The notes beneath the pieces were generated by a model. It was given only the letters and a program-made list of their open reading frames with translations, searched no databases and had not been told where the DNA came from. From Caenorhabditis elegans (taxonomy: Eukaryota; Nematoda; Chromadorea; Rhabditida; Rhabditidae), in the NCBI RefSeq assembly GCF_000002985.6, contig NC_003284.9:16988001-17052000 (forward strand): a DNA stretch of 64,000 bases, in the 5' to 3' direction. This document shows, one piece after another, positions 13,601 through 25,440 of this stretch. Every line of letters begins with the position of its first letter. Position 1 is the first letter of the stretch. The position numbers were made by a program, and so were the translations under genes.

Positions 13601-16600
13601 AAAAAAAAACTTTCGTACTATTGTGACTCAACAGTTGTTGCCTCTTTCGTTCCCCCCGTCGCCTCCGCCCCAAGTTTGGAGGCCTAACAAAAAATAATTC
13701 TCATTGCCAATCTTTTTCCTACTTTTCAGAATGTTCGACGAAAACAGTAATGCCGCTGGAACGACGCCTGTAGCTTCATCGCTTGCCGCCACGCCTAATG
13801 CCAATCTCGTGTCACAAGTGTTCAATGTGAAAGACAGCCGATGGTTACAGGTATGTCTATATGGAAACTTTTGATTTTGGAAACTACGGAGACCAAAATT
13901 ATATAAAACCGTAGTCACCTTCCTTAACGCGTACACTCTTACCAAATAACAAAATCTTTATTTCGGCATCCTATCCAAGAAAAAAATCAATAATGGTTTT
14001 TCATTTTCCCATCGCTATAATTTCCACGAAGCGTTCACATAGTTTAAGAGGTAATTCATATACTTTGGGACAGCTTGCTCTTCTTCCAATTTCGCATCGG
14101 GTTTTCCCGCGCACACGTAATAGGAGACGTTATTAAGATGCGCTCATGTGGCGTTTGACGCCACGGGAAAACAGAAGACGTTTGAGCGACTCTAAGGCTC
14201 TTCGGGATTGGTTGGCGTGTGCCATCTTTGCCTTCCGCTCTTGCTCCGACATATTTTGTGTGTGTGTGTGTGCAATTGTTCCCACAATTGTTTGATTAAC
14301 AACACTTTTGTGCCAGAGAATGAAAAAGAGAGACCATTTTGGAAGAAGGGACTAGATTGCGAAATGTATTTTTGCACCCCATTTTTGTTCAATTTCCTTG
14401 TAGGGGCAACCATTTAATTTCCTACTGGCGTCTACTGTAGCTTAAAAGAAAATGTGGAAATGGAGGGTGACTTAATTAAGTTTTTTTTTTCTGTTCATTC
14501 TCGAAAACTATTTTAAACTCCTCTAAGTGTTCCATACATCCGCGCTTTTTTAAGTGACCTATTTCCAAATGGCTTAAACAGATTATAAGAGACAATGAGG
14601 GTAATAGGTTTACAACCACAAACTGTGCATTTTTGGCGGGGCCAATTAAGTGGGTGAACAAAAAGAAACCAAAAAAGAACACTTGCAGGTGGAAGTTTGC
14701 CGCGAATTTTTACGAGGACAATGCGCACGATCGGATCAGGAATGCAAATTTGCTCATCCACCGCCTAATGTCGACGTTCAACAAGGACGAGTAACCGCTT
14801 GCTACGACAGTATAAAGGTTTGTATTTTATTTTTTCCCCGAAACTTTTTTGATGAGTCCCAAAAGTCACCACATGACTCCCTGTTACACATATATACACA
14901 CAAAATTCAATTGAGCATATTGTTTATAAACATTGTGTGGCTTCACATATGATGCGGTTATGCCCATCCGGTTGGAAAGTTGTGAAGAAACTGACAGCCA
15001 ATTTGTAAACGCCGACGTAGATTTGGAGCTACATAGAGAGAAGGGACAAGGGACCTAGTGGTTGAAAAAAGCTCTCTGAAAAATGTTAACAGTTTTCATA
15101 ATTTTGGAAAAAATTTAGCGAATTATTAGCACGCACAGTTCTTATTGGTTACTTTTGCCAAAAAATTCTCAAAATTCGCAAGTTTGAAATATTTTCAGTT
15201 GTTTGAAAAATAGAAAAAATATATTGGATTCAGTCAAAATTATATTTTACCCTATATTTTTAAAACAAAAATATGAAACCCGGAAATAGTGCTGTACGAC
15301 CTACTTGAGAATTTTCTGTAGCTAGATAAATATAGAAATATGATTTTCAAGATATAGTGATTATCTCTCAAATCACTTATAAAGAAAATGATGGCAGAAG
15401 TTTTCATTGTTTGATAAATCTTTGGAACTTTCTGAAAATGTTCATTCTCAGATTCTCAAATATTTTCAGAACTAATAATTATGTGTTCTGAAACTTTCTG
15501 AAAATTCCGAAAAATCACTGAAAATCAGCTAAATCTCCTCGGCTCATATTCACCAAACTTCCCAATGACTAATGGCAAATTTCGATGCCCCCAGAGAAAA
15601 CGATGACAGATGAACGACGTGTTCCGGATGGAGAAGCTCACAGAGGTTATGCGATATTTGATGACACAGCTCCAAACTTGGGCTCGAGTTTTGAGTGGTA
15701 TACTCTTGGGGTTATTGTCTCTTTTGACGCATGCCCATCGTCCTCTTCTTCTTTTCTTTTTAACTCGTCTGTTTCGACATGAAACCCAAGGGAATTGGGT
15801 ATCGAGGTCGGGATGAGGATAACACAATTAACTGTTAGACGACGGCCCAATGAAAGAAATGAGGCAAAAAGAAGTGGAAAGGGGGGGGAGAGTTTGAGGG
15901 GAAATAGGCTCCATGCACACCCATCAATGGCTCATCGTTCCCTCAATTGGTTGGATGCTGCTGACGCTCTTTTCTCTGCTCAACACCACCGGAAAACATC
16001 GATATCAATTGAATTGTTTATGGAAACGAGCCGAGGGACCTTCTGCCGTTTCTCTCTTGGTTTCTAACTGACGAGGCACCACGATGTCATATCTTGACTT
16101 GTAATCTGTGTTGAGATGAAGGAGAAGGAAGAGGAGGCCTCATAATTTTTGAATACACAACAATCCAATAGAGATGTGGGATAAGATTGCCAGAGAGCTC
16201 CCAAGTTTTGACACTAAATCCGCGCAAGTTTTGAGTGAAAGTGTACATGTACAAAAATATGGGGAGATTGCGAAATTTCACATAGAAGTTTCTGCATTTT
16301 GAGCACAGTCCAATTATGTTGTGTTTAGTCCTATTAGCACAAAAGTTCCAGGAAGAACACGTTCAAAAGGCGGCGCCTGTTATTGGATTTATGTGTCAAA
16401 TACTTTGTTTTAATCTTAACCCAATGTTTTTGTTGCAACTTTCCATAAGCCTAAAATTTTACAGTGCGAAAAATTGAACAAATAACCAAGAATTTTTGAC
16501 GAAAATTTGGAACAATTGCAAAGAAAATTGCTCTTTTTAGATCTTCCTACTTTAGGCAGCTGTTTTAATAGCCTGCCAAAAAATGTGCCTCACTATCTAA

Positions 16601-19600
16601 AACGTCTGAAACTAATTGAGTAAATTGGAATTGCAAAACGGGTCAGAGTAGCAACAAAAAATTTTAATGGAGCTGGTGACGACGTCCCTAGAGAAAAGTG
16701 ACTTTCCTCGTTTCCTTGCCCCAACTGAAAACCAAACAAAAACGAGGGACCGATGACTGATTGGTTACTATTTTCCAGGGAAGATGTACACGAGAAAACC
16801 CGAAATGCAAGTACCTCCATCCACCACAGCACATTAAAGATCAGCTACTGATAAATGGAAGGAATCACTTGGCGCTGAAGAATTTGCTCTCCGCACAGCT
16901 TAATCAGACTGGAACTCCAATGGTTAATCCAATGATGGCTTTAGTGAGTTTTTTTTTACAAAATATCACCAAAAATGCTGAAAAAGTTATACGATATTTT
17001 TTGTATACATATTACAATCTTTTTTGCTTTGAACTCCTGAAGTTTTAGTAAAATTTTTATAATAATTTCATAATGATTTCAAGGCTTTTGACATAAGTCA
17101 ATTAAGCAGACAACTTCTAGTCAATTTCTTAAAACAAATGCAACCTACGCTTAATTAATTTTGAACTGATGGTGAGAAGTTATGTAATAGCCGCATTCTA
17201 CAGATTTATCATCAAAATAGTAAAATAGTAAAAGTATTATGAAAATTTTTATGCTGACTAATGGAATTATATATTTTGAACCTAATCTGAGCACATGTTC
17301 CATTTTTTAATTTTTGTTTGATTATGGGTTGTGAGCAATAAAATGGTACCAATAAATATAGTATTTCCTCTATCAATTCTTACTTTTTTTGGGTTTTGGC
17401 AGCTTTCTATATGTAGTTCGATCGAAAATTGTAAGCTAACAATTTTTCTTTAAGTAAAGCATTTAAAGGAATTCTTAAAGTTACAAAAAAATTCAGAGAC
17501 CTTAAATTTACAATTTTTCTCAAAATAATGTTGTCAAATATTCTCACTAGGTAAACTATTCAAGTTCAAAATATTTTCCGTTCCAGCAACAACAAGCGGC
17601 CGCAGTAAACCTGATTCCCAACACACCAATTTACCCACCCTACTACAACGGCATGATGTATCCACAAGTACTTCAAGACCCTTATACAGCAGCGGCAGTG
17701 AATCAGGTACGGTAAAAACAGCTTGAACCTTCTTCCCTCACAATCCCTCTTTGCACCTTGCATCATTGTATTGCTATTCGCACCACCGATTTTCTACGGA
17801 AAAAAAAATTTTGTTTTGATTTGGAGGAGGAGGATCAAGGAATCAGAATTCTCACCTTGCATGGGTATTTTGATTGATTTTGTGATGAAGAATTTAAATT
17901 TAAAATAATTTCAATAATGGACTACCCAAACATTCAATTTTGTTTCCGAAAATTCAAAAATCCGACCCACCTCTCTTCCTGCCTTTTATAATTTTTCGGT
18001 TGCGAACGCTCGCTCGCTGTGCTCCTATTCTTACCACGCACAAACAAACAAACAAACAAACACATCTTCTCAAAGCACGTCTCATGTTAGTTTTGGTCCT
18101 ATTTTCAAACATATTTGTTTAAATCAAGCAAAAAAAAGAAACAACAGAAAGCGGTGAATGTTGCACAAGGTGTCTTTGGAATGGATGTTATTCATTTGAT
18201 TTGAATCTTTCACCACATTGCCCGGCTTTTGTAAAAATTTCAGAAAATAAATTCTCAAAAAGCTTCACCTCTACTATGCTTGTCGTGGCCCCTGTTATTG
18301 AGTTTTAGATTTTATGGATAAAATTAGTTCCAAAAATAAAAGTGAATAACAATTTGGAAACTCGAAAAAATCGATCAAACTCGGAAAGTTAAATGCAAAA
18401 TTTTTCCTGAACACTTTTCAAATCAATTTTCACGTAATGTAGATTTTGTTACTCAAACCTGAAATCAGTGAAATAGCTTTTTAAGACTTTTAAGCCTGAG
18501 AAATTAGGCTTACGCTTATGCTTGAAAATACTATACATAAAAACTGAGCTTAAGCACTTGACAATTTACGGATTTGTGTTTACTTGGCACTGTGTCTTGT
18601 AAGTAAAAGTTTTGCATTGAACTTTTTACCGATCAGTTTCTGAGGTTTGAGGAACAATTGCATAGCTACATACCAGGTTGATTTTGAGCTTGATGGAACG
18701 AATTTTATATTGGGTTTTAACAATGATTGTTGTGTTATTTTCTATTAGAACAACCCTATCCCCTATTTTTGATTTTCGTAATACAAATATTGATTTCTAA
18801 TTTGAATATTTATTTTGGGTAGCCTTTTGAATTGGAATGTAGTAAATTAAGTTTTCCGAGCTTTTCGAGGTGCTCGACTCAAATCAAGAATACCATTCAC
18901 CACCAACTGACAAAAAAAACCAAGTGTGATATCGCATGAGACTCGCTTTGGCTGACATGCGCTCTGTTTTAGCAGCTACAAACTGCCGCCTTGCTTGGCA
19001 ACGTCGGAGGACTGCTTTCGGCTCAATCGGCGGCCGCCTTCATGGCCAACTCGTCGGCAGCGGCTGCAGCAGCCCAACAAACGCCCTCACCGTTGCTTCG
19101 TCTGCAAAGGAAACGAGCGCTGGAAGAGGAGAACACGAATGGCAACGATATGACGTCAGCAGCAGCGGCTCACACACAATTGCTCTCATTGGCCGCGGTA
19201 TCCCTATATCTTGTTTTTTTTTTGAATTCTGACAACAAAACTTTGGTTTTTATCCTTCTTCAAAATTTTTGGTTTTATATCTCTTCTCTCTTATCTTTCC
19301 TAGAAACGCTGCTGTTAACTTTAACTTTAATAACCAAAAACTTTGAACGATTCTGGTACTGGCCATGATTACGGTTAATAACTGCTTGCTTGTCTTGTTT
19401 CTCTTGCATCTCGAATTCAAATTTTAGAATTTGTGTAAAAGTTCCTAAGTTTTTACCCCCGAATGTTTGCAAGTACCAAAATCGTTAGATGTGCCTAATG
19501 TGTATCAATGGAGTGTTTGTAAGCATGTAAATGTATGGGGTTAGGTGCAATTTTTCAATTGATTTTTCGTACTTCAACTTTTCAAATTCTAACGGAGACT

Positions 19601-20786
19601 ACATATATACATTTTTCTAAAGCACTTAGATTGTAGTGAAGTTTACGATTTTGGTTGGGTTTTGGGGGATGAATATGAGTTGCTGAAAATTTAAATATTG
19701 CAAATGAAATGCTCAATTTTATAAGCTGTTGTTTTAGCATTAAAGATACAGTATTGCAAGTTAAATAGGGATAAAACGAGCAGATACCATTGTGAATTAT
19801 TTTGAAATCTTTCTGAATTGCTTTATTAGATTTTGCAACAAAAAAAATTTTAAGATTTTCTATATAATTTCGTGCTAAAATGTTTGAAATGTATTTTTAC
19901 CTGAATTTTTTTTTGAGTTTTTTGCATAATTTGAAACAAACAACAGAGTTCCCGTTTTGGCTACTTTATGTCCTATTTAATGTTTTGATTTATTAATAAA
20001 CTGGAATATTTGCTTCTAAAGTTGAGCCATTAGGTAGAAAACATATCAGTTTAGAACATTTTAAAATTTTCAGCAAACCCTATTCATTGCCCAAAACTAT
20101 TTTCAGCAAGCTTAATAATTTTTGGTTTCTACGCTTTTTATCATTCAAAACTTTTTTTCAGCAAAACCCCAATTTCTCAATCCATTTTGACATTTTCAGG
20201 GAGCTGTACCAATGAAGCGACCAACTCTCGACAAGAACGGAGCAATGTTATACTCACCGGTAGCTCAGCAGGCACAACAATTCAACCCATACCTGTTGCA
20301 AACTCTTCAAGGATACGTGCCAGCTGTCTCTTGTGAGTACATGCAGCCACCACCATTCTAGACACACATTCCTCTCTCTCTCTCTCATAATTTTTCTCAC
20401 CACCTACCCATCTTGATTACGTCCGTTTCCAATCAGTTTACATAATATATAATATGTAATATATATTAATTATTTTTGATTTTTATAATAATGTTTTAGC
20501 AGCTTTAAACACAAGCACACCACACACAAACTCTCACTCTTTCTAACGATTTTTCTTGTTTTTAGATCTCAATGTTCATTCTCAACAACCCAATTTATAG
20601 TTTTCATACATTTACGGGAGCTGCTGGGAGGCTAGTCATGTGAATCCTGTTGTAAAAAAGTAGCAGAAAGCAAAAAGCTAATCTATCCTGTGCACACCCT
20701 GTTCTCTTTTTTTCTCTTTCTCAACTGTCGTATGATTGACCTTGTAATTGTTTTCAGTCAGTGGTCAGCTACCGCCTCGCTACTAG
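1556..20786 (+). CDS. mbl-1: Muscleblind-like RNA-binding splicing regulator
   Basis: Nuclear CCCH zinc-finger protein that binds YGCY-type RNA and controls alternative splicing; the worm gene acts mainly in neurons and muscle (family knowledge). Exons: 1556-1671 (alternative 5' coding exon), 13730-13850, 14689-14817, 16779-16943, 17587-17706, 18976-19197, 20200-20332, then alternative ends. From the ATG at 13731 ([10 protein letters not shown]) the product is 305 aa with either main C-terminus. A start at 1586 adds 29 residues in frame. Zinc finger 1 (CX7CX6CX3H) lies in exon 14689-14817. Zinc finger 2 has the same spacing and is split by the intron before 16779. Further on are Gln/Ala-rich and Pro-rich low-complexity stretches, and the basic [10 protein letters not shown] and PMKRP segments that could serve nuclear import. 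Every junction preserves frame. Which promoter drives which isoform cannot be told from sequence. Confidence 0.97.
3963..3985. repeat. (AT)n microsatellite
   Basis: About eleven uninterrupted AT dinucleotides inside the large mbl-1 intron. Confidence 0.9.
4128..4216. repeat. Foldback GAAAATCG/CGATTTTT cluster
   Basis: Repeated and mutually complementary units (CGATTTCTTG, GAAAATCGAAAAATCG, GATCGTCGATTTC, AAAAATCGAAAAACG) able to form several overlapping hairpins. This resembles dispersed AT-rich inverted repeats common in Caenorhabditis. Confidence 0.5.
12860..12990 (+). promoter_or_regulatory. Possible alternative mbl-1 promoter region with two adjacent palindromes
   Basis: A TATA-like ACTATATAAATATTC stretch (from about 12868) precedes a 12-base palindrome CTTTCATGAAAG (12944-12955) and a hairpin with arms AACGACG (12961-12967) and CGTCGTT (12980-12986). 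The block is less AT-rich than its surroundings and lies 750-870 bases before the exon with the short-isoform ATG. Promoter function is inference. Confidence 0.3.
14101..14172 (+). other. Nested intronic hairpin between the mbl-1 start exon and the zinc-finger 1 exon
   Basis: Outer arms GTTTTCCCG (14101-14109) and CGGGAAAAC (14164-14172) enclose a tight inner hairpin, GTGGCGT (14148-14154) and ACGCCAC (14158-14164) with a TTG loop. It lies in the 838-base intron 13851-14688. A structured intronic element could influence splicing, but no function can be assigned from sequence alone. Confidence 0.5.
14818..16778 (+). other. 1.96-kb mbl-1 intron splitting zinc finger 2
   Basis: No exon is supported. 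It includes a moderately GC-rich block (about 15540-16110) and AT-rich flanks. The intron separates the first Cys of zinc finger 2 from its remaining Cys/Cys/His ligands. Confidence 0.7.
18971..18976 (+). promoter_or_regulatory. mbl-1: Tandem NAGNAG splice acceptor of mbl-1
   Basis: The acceptor reads TTTTAGCAG/CTA. Use of the first AG would add one Gln codon (CAG) before LQTAALLG; use of the second gives the 222-base exon starting at 18976. Both keep the frame. Confidence 0.6.
20333..20361 (+). other. mbl-1: Alternative mbl-1 C-terminus by intron retention or read-through
   Basis: If the donor after 20332 is not used, translation continues with CEYMQPPPF and stops at TAG 20359-20361. If it is used, splicing to 20758 gives a different nine-residue tail. 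Both products are 305 aa from the 13731 ATG. Confidence 0.7.
20758..20786 (+). other. mbl-1: Alternative terminal coding exon of mbl-1
   Basis: A strong acceptor (TTGTTTTCAG) is followed in frame by residues FSGQLPPRY and a TAG stop at 20784. The Phe codon is made across the junction from the single T that ends exon 20200-20332. Confidence 0.8.
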
Positions 20787-21886
20787 ACCATCAATGTGCA
20801 GCTCTTCTCTCCGCTTCTTCCACACCACCACCATCGAAAACCGCTCACACCACCGCCACGTTTTCTCGTTTTTTCTTTTCCTATTTCTTTTTCTCTCTCT
20901 CTCACTTTCTCTTTCCCAATTTCTGGTTTCCAAAAACAGTTTTTCTCAGATGTTTTCCAATTTCTTTTCACATATGTCTCGCCAAAATCACATCAAAATG
21001 TGTTCCACCAAGTATCCATTTTTCGAAGCAAAAACAAGAAAAACAACATGTGTGTCAGGGGGTACGGTAAATCTTTTTGGCTTGCTATGATAATCTAACT
21101 TTTAAAACTGAACTTTTAGGAAACATAGAAAAACTATCGATTAATTTTAAACATGATCGGAAAACAGCAAGTTTTTTCTGATTATTTTCGAAGATTGAAT
21201 TGTTTTCTATATATTTTAACATTAATTTTTCAATATTAAAAGTGTGTTGTTTAGCTCAGCCAAAACGATTTTGCCGCACCCTGTATGTTTGCTTGTGAAA
21301 CGTGCTGCTTGGCTTTTCCTTTAAGTTAATATCTTTCAAAATGTTTTTCTTTGTTTCTAAAATTTTTGATAAGGAAACGGTAGAAATCGAATCAAATTAA
21401 AACGTGCACAATCACTTGTTTTCTCTCTCTAAACTGATCACTTTTTGATTTTTTTGCAAAGTACCATTTGGAGCTAATTTTGTTGTGTTTTTGTACCCTT
21501 AAACGTTTTGTAAGGCCATTTAGGTTATGGCTTTGCAAAAAGTTAACTTTTTTTTCTGAAAATGTTGTTTGAAAATAGAATTATCCCCCTAAGGTCATTG
21601 GTCATTTGAATGACGCTAAACTTGGAATTGTAGTCAATATTTTATGAATTCGAAATTTCTCCTTTGCCGGTTTGTTTCCCTCAATGTTTTAATGTTTTAC
21701 TCTATCACCCTTTCCATCGAATTACAAAATTGTGTGTTTTTCATGACTAGTTTTGATATGTTTTTTCCCTTCCCCTTGAATTCCGTATTGTTCTTGCCCA
21801 AATTGGAACGTTCCCCTCCCTCAATCAGTTTTAATCTTTTTCGTTTGTTTTTATTCTCTTCCTTAAAAAAATTTCATTTGTGACAG

Positions 21887-22037
21887 ACTCCTGAATCTCC
21901 AAGTCTATACTGTTTCACTAGTCCGCAGTTTTTGAAAACTGTCTCCTCTCTCCCACACCACCCACTGAAATCTACTTTTGCTGTCCCGGTAATCAGCGGA
22001 ATACTAGCGATTCCGTTCTATTCACCCCCATAATAAA
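21887..22037 (+). other. mbl-1: Possible third terminal exon and poly(A) signal of mbl-1
   Basis: An acceptor (GTGACAG) at 21886 followed by ACTCCTGA would give a very short tail, Tyr-Ser-stop, if joined to 20332. An AATAAA lies at 22032-22037 and another at 22282-22287. The exon is weakly supported; the poly(A) signals could serve any of the 3' ends. Confidence 0.35.
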
Positions 22038-22289
22038 TTTCGTGTGGATTCTGAAAATGAAATAATATTCCTTTTTTAATAATTTTCCCTATTTTGAAAA
22101 TTTGAAAATTTCTTTTATATACATTTTTTATCAATGTTACTGGAACTGCAAATGTCCGAAACTTGTCCCTTCCCCTCATCCCTTTTTTCTGATTCTCTTT
22201 TTCTTTCCTGGCCCTGTGCATTATTGCAATAGGATACCGGTTGGACTAAACGACCCACCCAAATTATTAATATTTTTATTCAATAAATC

Positions 22290-25200
22290 ATTGAAAACTT
22301 TGTGTTTTTACTATGTAGCGTGATTTAGAGTTACAGAAAATGTTGAGCTATTCTACAAAACTGTCAGTGAAGACTACACCAACACTACAATGACGTCACC
22401 GTTACAAAAGACCTCAAAGAGATGTAAACTTTAACAGTTAAGAAAATGTATGCAACAATGCATTTTTTTTTCAGAATTTCAAATTAAAATTTTACAGTTT
22501 TTACGAATTTTGAGATCAAAACTCGTAACCAATTAAAACGGTTGTAAACAAACATTAAAGAGTTCATGAAAATATATTGAAGATACAAAACTATTGTAAT
22601 AAATCAGTGGCTAAAGGTAAAATCAGATGAATAATATGGCGTTTTGCCAAAACCTCGAAATTATAGATTGACTATATGCAGCCTTTTAAAATATGAAAAA
22701 ATAATAAAAGAAAATAATATCGTACAAACGCGCTCTATCGAACGAATTCACTTGGCGATAATTTAAGTATGAATTAGGCAAATACTAATATTTTTCCAAT
22801 TTTCAAACAATCGTATAAAATTTATAAAAGAATTTTGATTTTTTGCTATGATATTTGTTTATTGTGGTACCATGGAATATTTTTAAGCAAGTTCCAATAG
22901 TTCGTCACTCCCCCTTCAAACATCACGGCTATTCTTGTTTTTTGAGCATGGGGTGTCTAGAGGAGCTTCTCATACAGGTATGCTCTCTCGTCCAACACCA
23001 TTTAGAACAGTTGTGAAACTACCATGATTTCTCCACTCATGTATTTTTTCACCAGTAACTCATTTCATTCAAAAAGAGATAGTTCGTGGTTTCATTTATT
23101 TGTTTTATCAGCAGCGATATATTTGGCTAAGTTTCATAATTGAGGAAAATATTTTTTTGTAAAAACAAAAATTCAAGAAGCGCTAGAACAACGAAAAATC
23201 CACCTATGGTCTAATAAGTTTTGTGGGATATCCTAAATCTAAAGGAGAATTTGAGAATTTAATTCAGCCATTTTTTTTAACTGTTCAATTTTGTCACATA
23301 AATGTTAACCGGGTGTGATAGCGCCGCAAATTATACCCTTCACGTGTTGCTTTTTTTTTATTTTCTCGAAATTTCTATTGACGTGAATGGTGGTCTATCG
23401 AAAAAGTTACGTAGAATGTATCTGTTGTTCAGTTTTATCCGGCGTTTAAAATTCTAGATTTTTGAAGATAATTAATGCTTCATAGTTTCCTGCTCAATTG
23501 TTGCTGTCTGGAAAAATAATTTTTTCAATAACAGAGCTAGCAGCTTTCAAAATCGTGCAAATTATTTGAACAGCTATAACTTAATTAACAAAAACTAACT
23601 CAAGCTTTCAATAAACTACTACATGTTTTTGAACCCCTAAATACTACTTCAATTGTTACCACCGAAGAGTTTAGGTAGTTCAAATCTTATACACCAATAC
23701 CATACCACTGAATTGAATGTTATCTCCTATCATTTTCCGTTCATTACTGTGGATGCCCTATACATCGACATTTGAATTGGTCAATTGCACATTCAAATCA
23801 AAATCCTCGTGATAACTGCATCACTCTCACAGTCTCCTTCTACTACAACATATTTATAGGCAAATCAAAAACTTGCATTTTTTCTGCATTTTTTATACAT
23901 CTTTAGTATTTTATTTACATCTATAAATTTTTTTTTTGGTTACCTGTTCAACAATATTTTGGTTACCTGTTCTACCAAAGTTTCTGGTGTAATATCATAC
24001 AGGATATACACAAACTGTAAAATCGGCAAATATACGGTTTAAAAAAACCTCTATTTCAAATATTGTCTTTCAAAACTGGCGTATCAATCAGGGTTGTGCG
24101 GCAAATTTGTCGAATTTGCCGAATTTGCCGTTTGCCGAGCTCGGCAAATTTTGAGATTTGCCGCACACCCCTGGTATCAACTCAGAATTCAAATTTTCGA
24201 AAATGAGCCAAATTGTGGGATCAACTATTCCACGGAGCCCCAATACATTTTTAAGCTTGAAACTAATAAAAAACGCACGTATTAGTATAGTACGACACAC
24301 GTTGAAACCGAAACATTATAGTAAAAAGTTGCACTTTCGGATTAAGACAGCCCACATGACCAAACATAGTATTGTAGTTGAAAAATAAAAATCAAATTTT
24401 GAATAAAACCCGATTCCTTCATAGAAACAAATTGACGTCTCTATTGATTCCTGCCAATAATCGATTTTATTTACAAAAACTTGTTTGATAGTATGATTCA
24501 TGTTACAATTGCCTCCTGCTTTCAAACTCCAATTTCCCCTATTTTTCTCCAAGCGCTCCTCTTGAAAATAGAAAGTCCATATGCACAGTCTTCTAGATTA
24601 TCGCGTGATGTGGGTGGTACATGTTTAGCTAAAAGCGTCGATTTCTTCATTCATAAGAATATCTGTGCCATATGTGATGGCAAAGATTTTTTTCTTTTCG
24701 CTATTTCTATCTCAATTTTTGAGGCGGTTTCTCTGTTATTATGTGGTATAAAAAAATCTAAAAAGTATTATGTTAGTTTTAACAAACGTTCTTAACAATA
24801 TCTAATCAAATCTACTCCTTAATTTTTTGTTAATTTATGTCGAAAAAAAAGTTCAGACACATACTTTCCCACTCAGTTCTATGTAAATTGGGAATTATTG
24901 GGAACTCCCCACAAAATTCTCCAGCTGCGAGTAAGCTGTCATTAGTGACAATTGCCTTTTACCTTATTTTTTGTTGTACTCCGAATCCTCTCAATATCTT
25001 TTTTCTTCTCAACTGTTCAGCTGCGGCACCTATTGCGTCGTGACGGTTCATGTGCCAACGCATAATTGTTTACAAGTTTGGTGGCTTTGGCTCTCTACGC
25101 TCAATTTCTGTAACAGTCTCTGACTGCAGATGATTGTAAAATTGGGTGGTTGGTCTAGCAATCCGTCTAGCTTTTGAAGTAGTAGATCAGCCATATGCAG

Positions 25201-25440
25201 AAGTAATAGATAAACCATATGTGGAATGGCTGAAATTGGAGCTTACTTAAACTTACAGCTTTGTTATGTACAGAGCTTAAGCATGTTTCCTTTTCGGCAA
25301 TTTCCTAAATAAATTCACACTACAAAATACTTTATTTTAAAATTTGTATTTTCCTGCTAGAAATTTTTCCAAATTAATTTGACTTTTTATTTGTAACTCT
25401 ATTGTTTTTTTTTTTTAGAACAATTCAAACTTAATTTCAG
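22290..25440. other. Intergenic region between mbl-1 and the USP gene
   Basis: No gene could be supported. It contains a short tandem duplication of GGTTACCTGTTC at about 23938-23985, a palindromic repeat at 24091-24172 and AT-rich sequence. The stretch before 25441 ends in TTTCAG, the acceptor used by the next gene. Confidence 0.6.
24091..24172. repeat. Palindromic GCGGCAAATTTGCCG-type repeat
   Basis: Outer arms TGTGCGGCAAATTT and ATTTGCCGCACA enclose repeated AATTTGCCG units and an inner perfect palindrome TTTGCCGAGCTCGGCAAA. This is a familiar type of short dispersed foldback repeat in C. elegans. Confidence 0.75.

Larger units (their letters stand above)
1672..13729 (+). other. 12-kb first intron of mbl-1, with probable regulatory islands
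   Basis: No convincing exon was found. AT-rich filler alternates with blocks of more balanced composition near 2400-2750, 3400-3790, 4380-4830, 5380-5960, 6340-6480, 7180-7700, 8640-8860, 9400-9720, 11030-11330, 11640-12010 and 12650-13250. This is what conserved enhancers or alternative first exons look like in large worm introns, but conservation cannot be seen from one sequence. The ATG at 13731 needs an upstream leader, so at least one alternative promoter or trans-splice event within or before this intron is likely. Confidence 0.5.

Noticed and set aside
20796..21098. Ser/Phe-rich frames downstream of the mbl-1 stop
   Set aside because: Pyrimidine-rich 3' UTR translated in alternative frames; the supported exon stops at 20786.
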